A stretch of 64,000 bases of DNA from Lachnospiraceae bacterium NK3A20 (lineage in GTDB: Bacteria > Bacillota > Clostridia > Lachnospirales > Lachnospiraceae), in NCBI GenBank assembly GCA_900107575.1, contig FNQX01000016.1, positions 1 to 64,000 of the forward strand. Reading direction: 5' to 3'. The first letter of the stretch is position 1, and each line of letters starts with the position of its first letter. A program made the translations under genes and the position numbers. Shown here piece after piece: positions 52,275-60,932 of the stretch. The notes under the pieces were generated by a model that was not told the DNA's origin, searched no databases, and saw only the letters and a list, made by a program, of their open reading frames with translations.

Positions 52275-53168
52275 TCACATGGCATGATCGCCGAACGCGT
52301 CGTGGGATCTTATCACCAGATCGCGGATCATTTCCGTAGAAACAGCAGGCGCAGCCGTTGCCATAGTGGCAGACGCAGCATCAAGTGCAGCCGCAGCCGT
52401 TGCCGTTTGCATCTCTCCTTCTACGGGTTTCCTCAGATACATGAGATATTCGATGTTCCCCTCCGGTCCGCGGATCGGGGAGAAGTCCAGCCCCAGAATG
52501 GCAAAGCCATCCTCTGCCGTGAATTCCAGCGTGTGCGCGATGACTTCTTCGTGCACCTTCGGGTCTCTGACGACACCCTTTTTGCCTACCTTCTCCCGTC
52601 CCGCCTCGAACTGCGGTTTGATCAGGCACACCATCTCCGCGCCCGGAGCGAGGATGTCAAAGGCTGCGGGGAGGATGTTGCGAAGGGAGATAAAGGAAAC
52701 GTCGCAGGAAGCGAAGTCCGGTATCTTCCCGCCGTCCTTCGTGAGATCCTCTCTCGTAAGGTAGCGGAAGTTGGTCTTCTCCATGCAGCAGACTCTCTCG
52801 TCATTTCTAAGCTTCCAGTCGAGCTGGCCGTAGCCGACGTCTATGGAGTAGACGAAGGCAGCACCGTTCTGCAGCATGCAGTCGGTGAAGCCGCCGGTCG
52901 AAGCGCCGATGTCCATGCAGGTTCTGCCGTGCAGGTCGATCGGGAACACCTTGAGCGCCTTCTCCAGCTTCAGGCCGCCGCGGCTCACATAGGGCAGGGT
53001 CTGCCCCCGCACCTCAATCTTCGCTTTCTCAGGGTCGAAGCCGGTGCCCGGCTTGTCTTCCTTCTGCCCGTTCACGTAGACAATGCCGCTCATCAGCATG
53101 ATCTTGGCCTTCTCGCGGGAGGGCGCAAACCCCTGATCCACGAGCAGCACATCGAGTCTTTTTTTCAT
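52275..53168 (-). CDS. tlyA: TlyA-type rRNA methyltransferase
   Basis: The 297-residue protein has an N-terminal S4 RNA-binding domain (RLDVLLVDQGFAPSREKAK, then GIVYVNGQ) and a FtsJ-type methyltransferase domain with SAM motif CMDIGASTGGFTDCML (about 84-99) and SFISLRNILP near 158. Relatives 2'-O-methylate 16S and 23S rRNA and are required for capreomycin sensitivity. The C-terminal 45 residues are an Ala/Thr-rich tail, seen as GC-rich repeats at 52340-52410, which is not usual. The start at 53168 has GGAG upstream; the frame to 53243 runs into the palindromic region. Confidence 0.92.
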   Translation of the reverse strand: MKKRLDVLLVDQGFAPSREKAKIMLMSGIVYVNGQKEDKPGTGFDPEKAKIEVRGQTLPYVSRGGLKLEKALKVFPIDLHGRTCMDIGASTGGFTDCMLQNGAAFVYSIDVGYGQLDWKLRNDERVCCMEKTNFRYLTREDLTKDGGKIPDFASCDVSFISLRNILPAAFDILAPGAEMVCLIKPQFEAGREKVGKKGVVRDPKVHEEVIAHTLEFTAEDGFAILGLDFSPIRGPEGNIEYLMYLRKPVEGEMQTATAAAALDAASATMATAAPAVSTEMIRDLVIRSHDAFGDHAM

Positions 53169-53226
53169 GAAATCTTTGTCTCCACGGCGCGGACCGCATC
53201 CCACCGTCATCCATTCTGTAAAGCCC

Positions 53227-53538
53227 GCGCCTGCCGCGTCCATCCCGGGAGCCTTCGGAGCTGCCTGCCGGCCCGGAGTGCGGATTGCGGCTATTTCTTC
53301 CGGGCGCTGTCAAGGCTATGGCAGAGCGGAGCGCGGGAGGCCGCGTTGCTTTTATATGGATAGCGGTCATAAGTCACCAAGGATGTGACTTATAGCCGCT
53401 ATCCACATTGCGAACTGCAAAGCGGCTCCCGCATCTTCGCTCTGTCTACGCCCTTCCCTCGCCCGGAAGAATATGACCGCCATCCGCGCCAGAGGCATGC
53501 AGCCTCCGCAAGGCTCCCGGGACGGGCACGGCAGGCGC
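53227..53538. repeat. Long nested inverted-repeat element, copy 2
   Basis: About 312 bases in the tlyA-dxs gap fold back on themselves. Paired arms, from inside out: 53357-53377 with 53385-53405 (19 of 21 bases); 53322-53344 with 53422-53444; 53295-53306 with 53460-53471 (TTCTTCCGGGCG, perfect); 53280-53290 with 53477-53487; 53227-53256 with 53509-53538. The inner core TGGATAGCGGTCATAAGT is near that of the element at 1-143. The GCGGAT-GCGG motif recurs in the outer arms, so the element looks internally duplicated. Right of it (53539-53634) are GC-rich half-repeats and no gene. Confidence 0.8.
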
Positions 53539-53634
53539 AGGGATTAGGTACTGCCGTGGCAGCTCCGAAGGCCCCGAAGCGGGTACGGCGGGCGCAATGT
53601 AAGGAGCACTGCGGCGAAGGGAGCAGACACAGGG

Positions 53635-55488
53635 TCAGTCCATGAGGTCCAGGATCTTCGCCGTGACGCTGTCCGCGTCGATGCCGCACTCCGCCTTCAG
53701 AAGGTCGACATTGCCGTGCTGCACGAAGTGATCCGGGATCGCAATATTCAGAACCTGCTGCCCCGGATGGTGCGCGGCAACCCAGGCGCTGACATGCTCG
53801 CCGAAGCCGCCGGATAACACATTCTCCTCCATCGTCACGAGCAGCTCGTGCGAAGGCAGCTGCGCATCGAGCATTTCCGTGTCAAACGGGCGGATGAACC
53901 TTGCGTTGACAACCGTCGGGTCATACCCTTTAGCCTTCAGCTTCTCCCGCACCGCCATGGCCGTCTCCACCATGGAACCCGCCGCGAAGAGAAGGATCCT
54001 GCTGCCCTCTGCGATCATTTCGGAGCGGCCCAGCTCCACAGGTGCGCGGAACTCCGAGAGTCCCTCGTATGCCGCGCCGCGCGGATATCGTACCGCGATC
54101 GGATGTCCGTATTTTAGCGCGAACTTGATGAGATCGGAAACGCCCCATTTGTTCTTCGGTGCGGCGATGACCATGTTCGGGATCGCGGAGAGATAGCTCA
54201 GATCCATGATGCCCTGGTGCGTCTCGCCGTCCGCGCCGACCAGGCCTGCCCTGTCGATCGCGAAGACCACCGGCAGATCCTGCATGCACACATCCTCCGC
54301 GATCTCATCGAATGCCCTCTGCAGGAAGGTCGAATAGACTGCAACGACCGGATGGAGGCCGCCGACGGCAAGGCCCGCGGCGAACGTCACCGCGTGCTCC
54401 TCCGCGATACCGACATCGAAGAAGCGGTCCGGATAAATGTTGCGGAAGCGCTTCAGTCCCACGCCGTCCGCCATGGCCGCCGTGATCGCGACCACCTTCG
54501 GATCGCGCTGTGCCATCTTGATCATCACCGTCGAGAAGACGTCCGTGTAGCCGACCTTTGATCCCCTGGTGGGAAGGCCTGTCTCGATCTCGAACGGCAC
54601 CGTACCATGGAATCTCGCGGGATGTTTCTCCGCGGGCAGATACCCGTCGCCCTTCTTCGTGAGGACGTGAATAACCACCGCCTTCGGCACCCGCTTCGCC
54701 TCCGTGATGGCCTTGCGTACCGCCTTCACGTCGTGGCCGTCGATGGGGCCAAGGTAGGTCAGCCCCATCTCCTCGAAGAGCATACCCGGCACGAACAGGG
54801 ACTTGAAGAGATTCTTCGCCTTTCGAACCCGCTGCATCGCGGCCGGATTCTTGTCCTTCAGCGACGTGTAAACCTTGTCACGGAAAGAGAGGTAAGCATC
54901 ACTCGTCCGGATGCCGTTCAGGTACTGGTGCATCCCGCCGACATTGTCGGAGATCGAGTGGTTGTTGTCATTTAAGATGATGATGAAATTGGTCTTGAGG
55001 CTCGCCGCGTTGTTCAGGCCTTCATAGGCGAGTCCACCCGTCAGCGCACCGTCGCCGATCACGGAGACAATCGTTCTCTTCTCGCCCTGCAGATCCCTGG
55101 CCTTCACGAGGCCGAGTCCGGCCGAGATGGAGTTGGAGGCGTGTCCCGTGTCGAAACTGTCCGTATTGCTCTCCGCTCTCTTGGGGAAACCCGCCATACC
55201 GCCGTACTGGCGAAGGTGCTCGAAGCCATCCTTCCTGCCGGTCAGGATCTTGTGTGTGTAACACTGGTGTCCGACGTCCCAGACCACGCGATCCTGCGGG
55301 AAATGGAGTGCCAGGTGCAGACCCATGGTCAGCTCGACTGTGCCGAGGTTGCTCGCAAGGTGCCCTCCCGTCTTCGAGACGTTCTCTATGAGAAACTGCC
55401 TGATCTCTGCCGCCAGTTCATCGTACTGTGAAGGGTCAATCCTGCGGATGTCCCCGGTTTTATTGATCTTATCCAGTAATTTTTCCAT
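53635..55488 (-). CDS. dxs: 1-deoxy-D-xylulose-5-phosphate synthase
   Basis: Dxs starts the non-mevalonate isoprenoid pathway from pyruvate and glyceraldehyde 3-phosphate, using thiamine diphosphate. The 617-residue protein has the TPP motif GDGALTGG...NDN (about residues 143-175), DVGHQCYTHKILTGR near 71-85, and the catalytic Glu in VGIAEEHAVT near 362. Length is normal. It lies 18 bases after ispA. A long inverted repeat separates it from tlyA. Confidence 0.96.
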   Translation of the reverse strand: MEKLLDKINKTGDIRRIDPSQYDELAAEIRQFLIENVSKTGGHLASNLGTVELTMGLHLALHFPQDRVVWDVGHQCYTHKILTGRKDGFEHLRQYGGMAGFPKRAESNTDSFDTGHASNSISAGLGLVKARDLQGEKRTIVSVIGDGALTGGLAYEGLNNAASLKTNFIIILNDNNHSISDNVGGMHQYLNGIRTSDAYLSFRDKVYTSLKDKNPAAMQRVRKAKNLFKSLFVPGMLFEEMGLTYLGPIDGHDVKAVRKAITEAKRVPKAVVIHVLTKKGDGYLPAEKHPARFHGTVPFEIETGLPTRGSKVGYTDVFSTVMIKMAQRDPKVVAITAAMADGVGLKRFRNIYPDRFFDVGIAEEHAVTFAAGLAVGGLHPVVAVYSTFLQRAFDEIAEDVCMQDLPVVFAIDRAGLVGADGETHQGIMDLSYLSAIPNMVIAAPKNKWGVSDLIKFALKYGHPIAVRYPRGAAYEGLSEFRAPVELGRSEMIAEGSRILLFAAGSMVETAMAVREKLKAKGYDPTVVNARFIRPFDTEMLDAQLPSHELLVTMEENVLSGGFGEHVSAWVAAHHPGQQVLNIAIPDHFVQHGNVDLLKAECGIDADSVTAKILDLMD

Positions 55489-55506
55489 AGCTTTCTCACC
55501 GGTTGT

Positions 55507-56418
55507 TCATTTATTTCTCTCTGCCAGCTGCCGCAGCAGTTCGCGAAGGAACGGATTCTGTACCGAAAGGCTGTCCATCAGATCGAGCGCCTCACTTGTC
55601 AGCTCCTTCGCCTTCTCTCTTGCGCCGTCCAGCCCGTGCATGGAGACATACGTCGCCTTGCCCTCGGCTGCGTCCTTGCCGATGCTCTTGCCAAGGACCT
55701 CCTTCGTACTCGTCACGTCGAGGATGTCGTCCTCGATCTGGAACGCGAGACCAACCCTGACGGCAACCTGGGCCAGCTTATCAATGTCGTCTTCCGGCGC
55801 CCCCGCAAGGATTGCGCCGATCGTAAGTCCGCTGTCGATGAGGCAGGCTGTTTTTTTCTCATGAATGTAGCGAAGCATCGCCTCGTCCAACTGTGTGGAA
55901 TCCCGGTCTGTCTCAATGTCCGCGCACTGGCCGCCGACCATGCCGGAGGGCCCCGCGTTGGCAGCAAGGCGTTTCATGGCACGGATCACACGGGACCGTT
56001 CCTCTTCGTTGTCCGCGCCGTCGAAAGCAGTCAGCGCCGTCTCATAAGCATAGTTGAGCAGAGCGTCTCCTGCGATCACTGCCATTCCTTCGCCATACAC
56101 CGCCCAGGTCGTCTTCCGCCCGCGCCGGTACTCATCGTTGTCCATGGCGGGCAGATCATCGTGCACGAGGGAATACGTATGAATCATCTCGAGCGCCGCC
56201 ATGAATGGCTGATACAGCGCTTCCTTTGCGTGATACATCCTCGCGACCTCGAGGAGGAACATCGGGCGCAGCCGCTTGCCGCCGGCACGGACGCTGTAAT
56301 TCATGGCTTCCAGCACCTTCCTCGCGTTCCCCTCCTCTTTCGGCAGGTAATATGCGATCACCTGCTCGCATTCCGCCGTTCTGGCCATTAGCCAGTTGTT
56401 GAATTCCGCAGCCGTCAT
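55507..56418 (-). CDS. ispA: Farnesyl diphosphate synthase
   Basis: IspA extends dimethylallyl diphosphate with isopentenyl diphosphate to C15. The 303-residue protein has the first aspartate-rich motif DDLPAMDND (about 88-96) and the second DDILD near 230, with GGKRLRP near 47. The spacing and residues before the first motif fit the short-chain bacterial type. AAGGAG lies before the start. It stands between xseB and dxs, as in most Firmicutes. Confidence 0.95.
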   Translation of the reverse strand: MTAAEFNNWLMARTAECEQVIAYYLPKEEGNARKVLEAMNYSVRAGGKRLRPMFLLEVARMYHAKEALYQPFMAALEMIHTYSLVHDDLPAMDNDEYRRGRKTTWAVYGEGMAVIAGDALLNYAYETALTAFDGADNEEERSRVIRAMKRLAANAGPSGMVGGQCADIETDRDSTQLDEAMLRYIHEKKTACLIDSGLTIGAILAGAPEDDIDKLAQVAVRVGLAFQIEDDILDVTSTKEVLGKSIGKDAAEGKATYVSMHGLDGAREKAKELTSEALDLMDSLSVQNPFLRELLRQLAERNK

Positions 56419-56473
56419 AGCCGTGCTCCTTTGTAAATATCAGACGTCCCACTACTGCGTGCCAGCGCCAGAC

Positions 56474-56725
56474 TTATTCAAAATCCTGCGTGGTGCCGTC
56501 ACTGTTCATCATCTGGACCTTTTTCTCGACGCGATCAATCCTGTCGTTGCAGATCCGAATGAGCTTCATGCCTTCCTCATAGCTGCGGAAGGAGTCCTCA
56601 AGTGTCGTATCGTCCTTCTCCATGTTCTGGAGGAGGGCCTGCAACTGCTGGAAGGCAGCCTCTACGCTGATCTCTTCCTGCGGCTTGGTCGCACCGTTAT
56701 CGTTCATATTCATCTCATCTGTCAT
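56474..56725 (-). CDS. xseB: Exonuclease VII small subunit
   Basis: XseB is the 83-residue helical partner of XseA in exonuclease VII, which cuts single-stranded DNA from both ends. The core helices (SVEAAFQQLQALLQNMEKDD, then LEDSFRSYEEGMKLI) match the family. The N-terminal 18 residues are an Asn/Met-rich extension; an ATG six codons in is an alternative start. Unusually, 170 bases separate it from xseA, with a stem-loop at 56843-56875 and no gene. Confidence 0.92.
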   Translation of the reverse strand: MTDEMNMNDNGATKPQEEISVEAAFQQLQALLQNMEKDDTTLEDSFRSYEEGMKLIRICNDRIDRVEKKVQMMNSDGTTQDFE

Positions 56726-56895
56726 ATGGATACCTTAGTGATTCTCATCTCTCACAACTCACACCCATGTCACATAAAGTTGTGGCATACGCAAATGTAA
56801 ATCGCATGTGCGACGTCTCGCATTCGTGGTTACTCTCGTAGGCGATTCCTCGCGAAGGCGCTTTCTCGTGAATCGGGTCCTCGGGGACGCTTGCA

Positions 56896-58218
56896 TCACC
56901 GAGAATCGTTCAGAAGGGACGCATCGGCGTCTCTTGCAACTTCCTGCACCTTCGCCCTAATCCTGCCGTCCTTCATGCGGATGAGCACAGGATCGCCTGC
57001 CGCAACAGATGTGACGGAGGTGATCCCCCTGCCATTATCGCCCGTGATAAAGCCGTAGCTGCCGGACAGTCTCTTGACAGGGGAGAGCTGGTCCAGCCTT
57101 GCGGCGAGAAGCTGCATGGTATGGCGCCGATTCTCGATCATGCGCTGCATCTCATTCCGGAAGCGCTCGACAAGGTCCAGTTTGATCTTCCATGTGTCGA
57201 TCTTCGCCTGCATCGCGCGGGAGAGCTTCTCTTCGAAGCTGGCCGCGAGCATTCTCTGCTCCCGGATGCGGGACTCTGGTGAGGAACGGACGAACTCTCT
57301 TTTGAATGCCTCCGTTCTCTCCCGAAGGGAATTGGTCTTACGCAGCATGCTCTGTGTGAGCGCCTGCCGGAAAGACATGAGCTGCTCCTCGAACTTCGCC
57401 TCTTCGAATACGGCCAGCTCCGCCGCAGCCGACGGCGTCGGCGCCCGAAGGTCCGCGACATAGTCCGTGATCACTGTGTCCGTCTCGTGCCCTACCGCCG
57501 AGATAATCGGCGTCTTCGCATCAAAAACTGCCTGCGCCACATCCTCTTCGTTGAAGGCCCAGAGATCCTCCAGGGAACCGCCGCCTCTGCCGACGATGAT
57601 GACATCGATCTTCTGCGAAGGGTCGTTATCCCCAAGGCTGTCGATCGTTCGTATCCCGCGAATGATGCTCTCATGTGCCTCCTCCCCCTGCACAATGGCG
57701 GGATAGAGGACAATCTGGATGTAGGGATTTCGTCTCGTTGCGATGTTGATGATGTCGTGCACTGCCGCGCCGGTCGGTGCCGTGACGACACCGAGCCTAC
57801 GGATGAACTTCGGGATCGGCTGTTTATACTCCTCCGAGAACATGCCCATCTCTTCGAGCTTCTTTTTCAGCGTCTCATACCGTTCATTGAGAAGCCCCGC
57901 ACCGTTCGGCGTGATCCGGTTCGCGTAGAGCTGGTAGCTGCCGCCTTTGGTCCAGACATCTACGCTCCCCTCGACCAGAACCTCGTCGCCTTCCTTCATG
58001 CGAAAAGAAAGGCCTCTCGCAACACGGCTTGCGAACATTACGCAGCTCAGTGTGCCAGAGGCATCCTTTAACGTGAAGTAAATATGACCCGAAGAGTGAT
58101 ATTTGCAGTTGGAAACCTCGCCTCTGACACAGATGTTGCGAAGGAGATAGTCCTCCGTGAACATGTGCTTGATATAGGTGTTGACCTGTCCGACAGAATA
58201 TACATTCCGGGCTGCCAT
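56896..58218 (-). CDS. xseA: Exonuclease VII large subunit
   Basis: XseA is the catalytic chain of exonuclease VII. The 440-residue protein has an N-terminal OB fold (CVRGEVSNCKYHSSGHIYFTL near 25-45), the central nuclease domain with VVTAPTGAAVHDI near 135, VIIVGRGGGSLEDLWAFNEE near 200-219, and SAVGHETDTVITDYVADLRA near 238-257, and a C-terminal coiled coil. The length is normal. The start is three bases after the nusB stop, so coupling is likely. Confidence 0.95.
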   Translation of the reverse strand: MAARNVYSVGQVNTYIKHMFTEDYLLRNICVRGEVSNCKYHSSGHIYFTLKDASGTLSCVMFASRVARGLSFRMKEGDEVLVEGSVDVWTKGGSYQLYANRITPNGAGLLNERYETLKKKLEEMGMFSEEYKQPIPKFIRRLGVVTAPTGAAVHDIINIATRRNPYIQIVLYPAIVQGEEAHESIIRGIRTIDSLGDNDPSQKIDVIIVGRGGGSLEDLWAFNEEDVAQAVFDAKTPIISAVGHETDTVITDYVADLRAPTPSAAAELAVFEEAKFEEQLMSFRQALTQSMLRKTNSLRERTEAFKREFVRSSPESRIREQRMLAASFEEKLSRAMQAKIDTWKIKLDLVERFRNEMQRMIENRRHTMQLLAARLDQLSPVKRLSGSYGFITGDNGRGITSVTSVAAGDPVLIRMKDGRIRAKVQEVARDADASLLNDSR

Positions 58219-58221
58219 AGG

Positions 58222-58656
58222 CTAATTCTCTCCCACGGCTGTGTTCTCTTCGGCCTTTGGAACGAAGCGTGCGAGGACGCCATTCACAAAGGCGCCGGAG
58301 TTCTCGGAGCCGAATTTCTTCGCGAGCTCCACTGCCTCGGAAATCGCAACGCCAGCCGGAATCTCATCGTCGTAGACGATCTCATAGACGCCGAGGCGCA
58401 GGATTGCAAGCTCTACCCTGCCGACACGATCCAGCGTCCAGCCTTTCATTTTCTCGGAGAGAAGCGCGTCAATCTCCGGGAGCTTCCCGACGATCTTGTT
58501 GCATTTGGCCGTGATGTAGAGCCGGTCCTTCTCTGTTGCGACAAGGTCGCCGCTGTCGAAAAATAGCTCCTCCTGCCGCGGCATCTCTTCGACCGGGTTA
58601 AATTCCACGCGGAACAGAATCTTGAAAATCTGTTCCCGCAAGCTGCTTCTCTTCAT
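58222..58656 (-). CDS. nusB: Transcription antitermination factor NusB
   Basis: NusB with NusE binds boxA RNA to help transcribe rRNA operons. The 144-residue all-helical protein has SLREQIFKILFRVEF at the start, LDRVGRVELAILRLGVYEI (about 76-94) and EAVELAKKFGSENSGAFVNGVL near 112-133, matching the family. GGAAGG lies before the start. It follows asp23 by about 214 bases. Confidence 0.95.
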   Translation of the reverse strand: MKRSSLREQIFKILFRVEFNPVEEMPRQEELFFDSGDLVATEKDRLYITAKCNKIVGKLPEIDALLSEKMKGWTLDRVGRVELAILRLGVYEIVYDDEIPAGVAISEAVELAKKFGSENSGAFVNGVLARFVPKAEENTAVGEN

Positions 58657-58712
58657 ACCTGTTGCCTTCCCACCGCAGTCGCGGCGAAGTCCTGTTCCTT
58701 CTGTGAAATGTT

Positions 58713-58769
58713 GCAGGGCAGCTGCCCTGCTGCGAAAATATCCAGCGCGGCCGGAACCACTGTGGCCGC
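58713..58769. repeat. Two hairpins in the asp23-nusB gap
   Basis: A perfect 18-base palindrome, GCAGGGCAGCTGCCCTGC (58713-58730), and a stem GCGGCC...GGCCGC (58747-58769) lie in the 214-base gap 58657-58870. Neither has a clear T-run on the minus strand. They may slow or process the transcript between asp23 and nusB. I see no gene here. Confidence 0.55.
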
Positions 58770-58870
58770 ACAGCTTTGCACAGCGAATCCGGGACAGGGG
58801 TGATTCCCCCTCTCCCTTTCACTTTTCAGTTCAGCGTCAATGCTGCTGAATATCTTCTATGACACTATCC

Positions 58871-59263
58871 TTACTGCTGCTCCTGGTCCTGCATACGGAT
58901 CCCGGCAATGCGGACATTCACGTCCTGCACGTTGAGACCGGTCATGTTCTCGATGGCCTGGTCTACCCTTGCCTGAATCTTGCTGCTGGTCGCGGGAATG
59001 TTATATCCGTAGTCCATGATGACGGCAAGGTCAACCCTGACATTGCCATCCTGCACTTCTACTCTGACGCCCCTGGTGGGCCTTCTGTAGCCGGCCTTGA
59101 GGAAATTGGATGTATTCGTGCCTGCCATTTCCGCAACGCCGTCGACCTCTCTGGCCGCATAGCCCGCGATCATGGCAACGACGTCATCCGCGATTCTGAC
59201 GGTACCAAGATCAACTTCGTTCTCTTCCCTGGCTTCGCCGTTCACTCTTTCGTTCTCATCCAT
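58871..59263 (-). CDS. Asp23/Gls24 family protein
   Basis: The 130-residue protein has the Asp23 core VRIADDVVAMIAGYAAREVDG (about residues 22-42) and a second half with VRVEVQDGNVRVDLAVIMDYG. In Firmicutes, members next to nusB are membrane-associated or envelope stress proteins of unclear biochemical role. An acidic N-terminal extension of about 18 residues precedes the domain. GGAGG lies upstream of the start. It begins the conserved block that runs to recN; the spoIIIA genes usually in front of it are absent. Confidence 0.92.
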   Translation of the reverse strand: MDENERVNGEAREENEVDLGTVRIADDVVAMIAGYAAREVDGVAEMAGTNTSNFLKAGYRRPTRGVRVEVQDGNVRVDLAVIMDYGYNIPATSSKIQARVDQAIENMTGLNVQDVNVRIAGIRMQDQEQQ

Positions 59264-59320
59264 AGGACTGTTACCTCCTTTGATACTCCCCTGTATTTTA
59301 GCAAAGAAATACCGTTCTGA

Positions 59321-60913
59321 CTACCGTGAGAATTCCGCGAGCGCAAGTCCCTTGTTCCGATCGAGCACCATCTGCGGGCTCCACTCATTGACGAACAAGA
59401 GCAGCGGATTGTCGTGCATGTCCTTGACAAGTTTCATGTCCGTCGTGCCGACCAGGTGCTGCACATCGACTTCCGCAGGGTTCTCAATCCAGCGGATGTA
59501 TTCATACGGCAGCTCCTCCAGGCGGATCTCGACGTTGTATTCCGACTTCAGGCGGAACTTCAGAACGTCGAACTGCAGCACACCCACGACGCCCGCGATA
59601 ATCTCTTCCATGCCTGTGTTGTACTCCTGGAATACCTGGATCGCACCTTCCTGCGCGATCTGCCGGATTCCCTTGACGAACTGGTCACGCTTCATGGTGT
59701 CGATCTGCCGAACGCGTGCGAAGTGCTCCGGCGCGAACGTCGGAATCCCCGCGTATCTTAAATTGTCATTCTTGAGGCAGAGCGTGTCGCCGATGCGGTA
59801 CAGCCCCGGATCGAAGACGCCGATGACGTCGCCCGCATAGGCCTCGTCCAGGATCTTCCTCTGCTGCGCCATGAGCTGTTGCGGCTGGGAGAGGCGCTGC
59901 ACGCGGCCGGACTGGACGTGTTTCACTTCCATGCCCGCCTCGTATTTGCCCGAGCAGATACGCATGAAGGCGATTCTGTCGCGGTGCGCCTTGTTCATGT
60001 TCGCCTGGATCTTGAAAATAAAAGCCGAGAATCCATGCTCTACCGGATCAATCGGTCCGATGTCCGCAACGCGGGGTGTCGGCGGTGTCGCCATGCCGAT
60101 GAAGGCACGAAGGAAGATCTCGACGCCGAAGTTCTGCAGCGCGGAGCCGAAGAATACCGGCGTTAGCTGACCTTTCCTGACTCTCTCCAGATCGAATTCC
60201 GCGGAGGCACCGTCCAGAAGGTCAATTTCTTCCGTGAGCTTGTCGCAGGCGTCGTCTCCGATGTGCGCGATCACCGCGTCCTTGTCATCAATGTCGGTCG
60301 CGATCTCGTGGCCTTCCCTGGTGCCCTTCTGCGTGTCGGAATACTGGATGATCTGCCGGCTCTTCCTGTCGAAGATGCCTTTGAAATCCTTGCCGGAACC
60401 GATGGGCCAGTTGATGGGGCAGGTGTCGATGCCAAGGTTGTTCTCGATGTCGTCAAGGAGCTCGAAGGTGTCGAGCGCATCACGGTCCATCTTGTTGATA
60501 AAGGTGAAAATCGGGATGTGGCTCATGGCGCAGACTTTGAACAGCTTCTTCGTCTGTGCCTGCACGCCTCTCGCTCCGTCGATGACCATGACGGCACAGT
60601 CCGCCGCCGTCAGCGTGCGGTAGGTGTCCTCCGAGAAATCCTGGTGACCCGGCGTATCGAGGATATTGATGCAATAGCCGCCGTACTCAAACTGCAGCAC
60701 GGATGATGTGACAGAGATACCACGCTGCTTCTCGATCTCCATCCAGTCGGAGACTGCCGTCTTCGCTGTAGCCTTGCCCTTGACGGAGCCCGCCGTGTTG
60801 ATGGCTCCGCCGTAGAGAAGGAACTTCTCTGTCAGTGTGGTTTTGCCGGCATCGGGGTGGGAAATAATAGCGAACGTGCGCCGTCTGCCGATCTCTTCCT
60901 GTAATGAACTCAT
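59321..60913 (-). CDS. prfC: Peptide chain release factor 3
   Basis: RF3 is a GTPase that removes RF1 and RF2 from the ribosome after termination. The 530-residue protein has G1 SHPDAGKTTLTEK (about 18-30), the G2 ISVTSS near 65, G3 DTPGHQDF near 84, and G4 NKMD near 139, followed by the C-terminal domains 2 and 3. RF3 is distinguished from EF-G by TEKFLLYGGAI and the shorter length. AAGGAG precedes the start. It lies 19 bases after pseG. Confidence 0.95.
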   Translation of the reverse strand: MSSLQEEIGRRRTFAIISHPDAGKTTLTEKFLLYGGAINTAGSVKGKATAKTAVSDWMEIEKQRGISVTSSVLQFEYGGYCINILDTPGHQDFSEDTYRTLTAADCAVMVIDGARGVQAQTKKLFKVCAMSHIPIFTFINKMDRDALDTFELLDDIENNLGIDTCPINWPIGSGKDFKGIFDRKSRQIIQYSDTQKGTREGHEIATDIDDKDAVIAHIGDDACDKLTEEIDLLDGASAEFDLERVRKGQLTPVFFGSALQNFGVEIFLRAFIGMATPPTPRVADIGPIDPVEHGFSAFIFKIQANMNKAHRDRIAFMRICSGKYEAGMEVKHVQSGRVQRLSQPQQLMAQQRKILDEAYAGDVIGVFDPGLYRIGDTLCLKNDNLRYAGIPTFAPEHFARVRQIDTMKRDQFVKGIRQIAQEGAIQVFQEYNTGMEEIIAGVVGVLQFDVLKFRLKSEYNVEIRLEELPYEYIRWIENPAEVDVQHLVGTTDMKLVKDMHDNPLLLFVNEWSPQMVLDRNKGLALAEFSR

Positions 60914-60932
60914 GTATTAATTCTTCTCCTTG

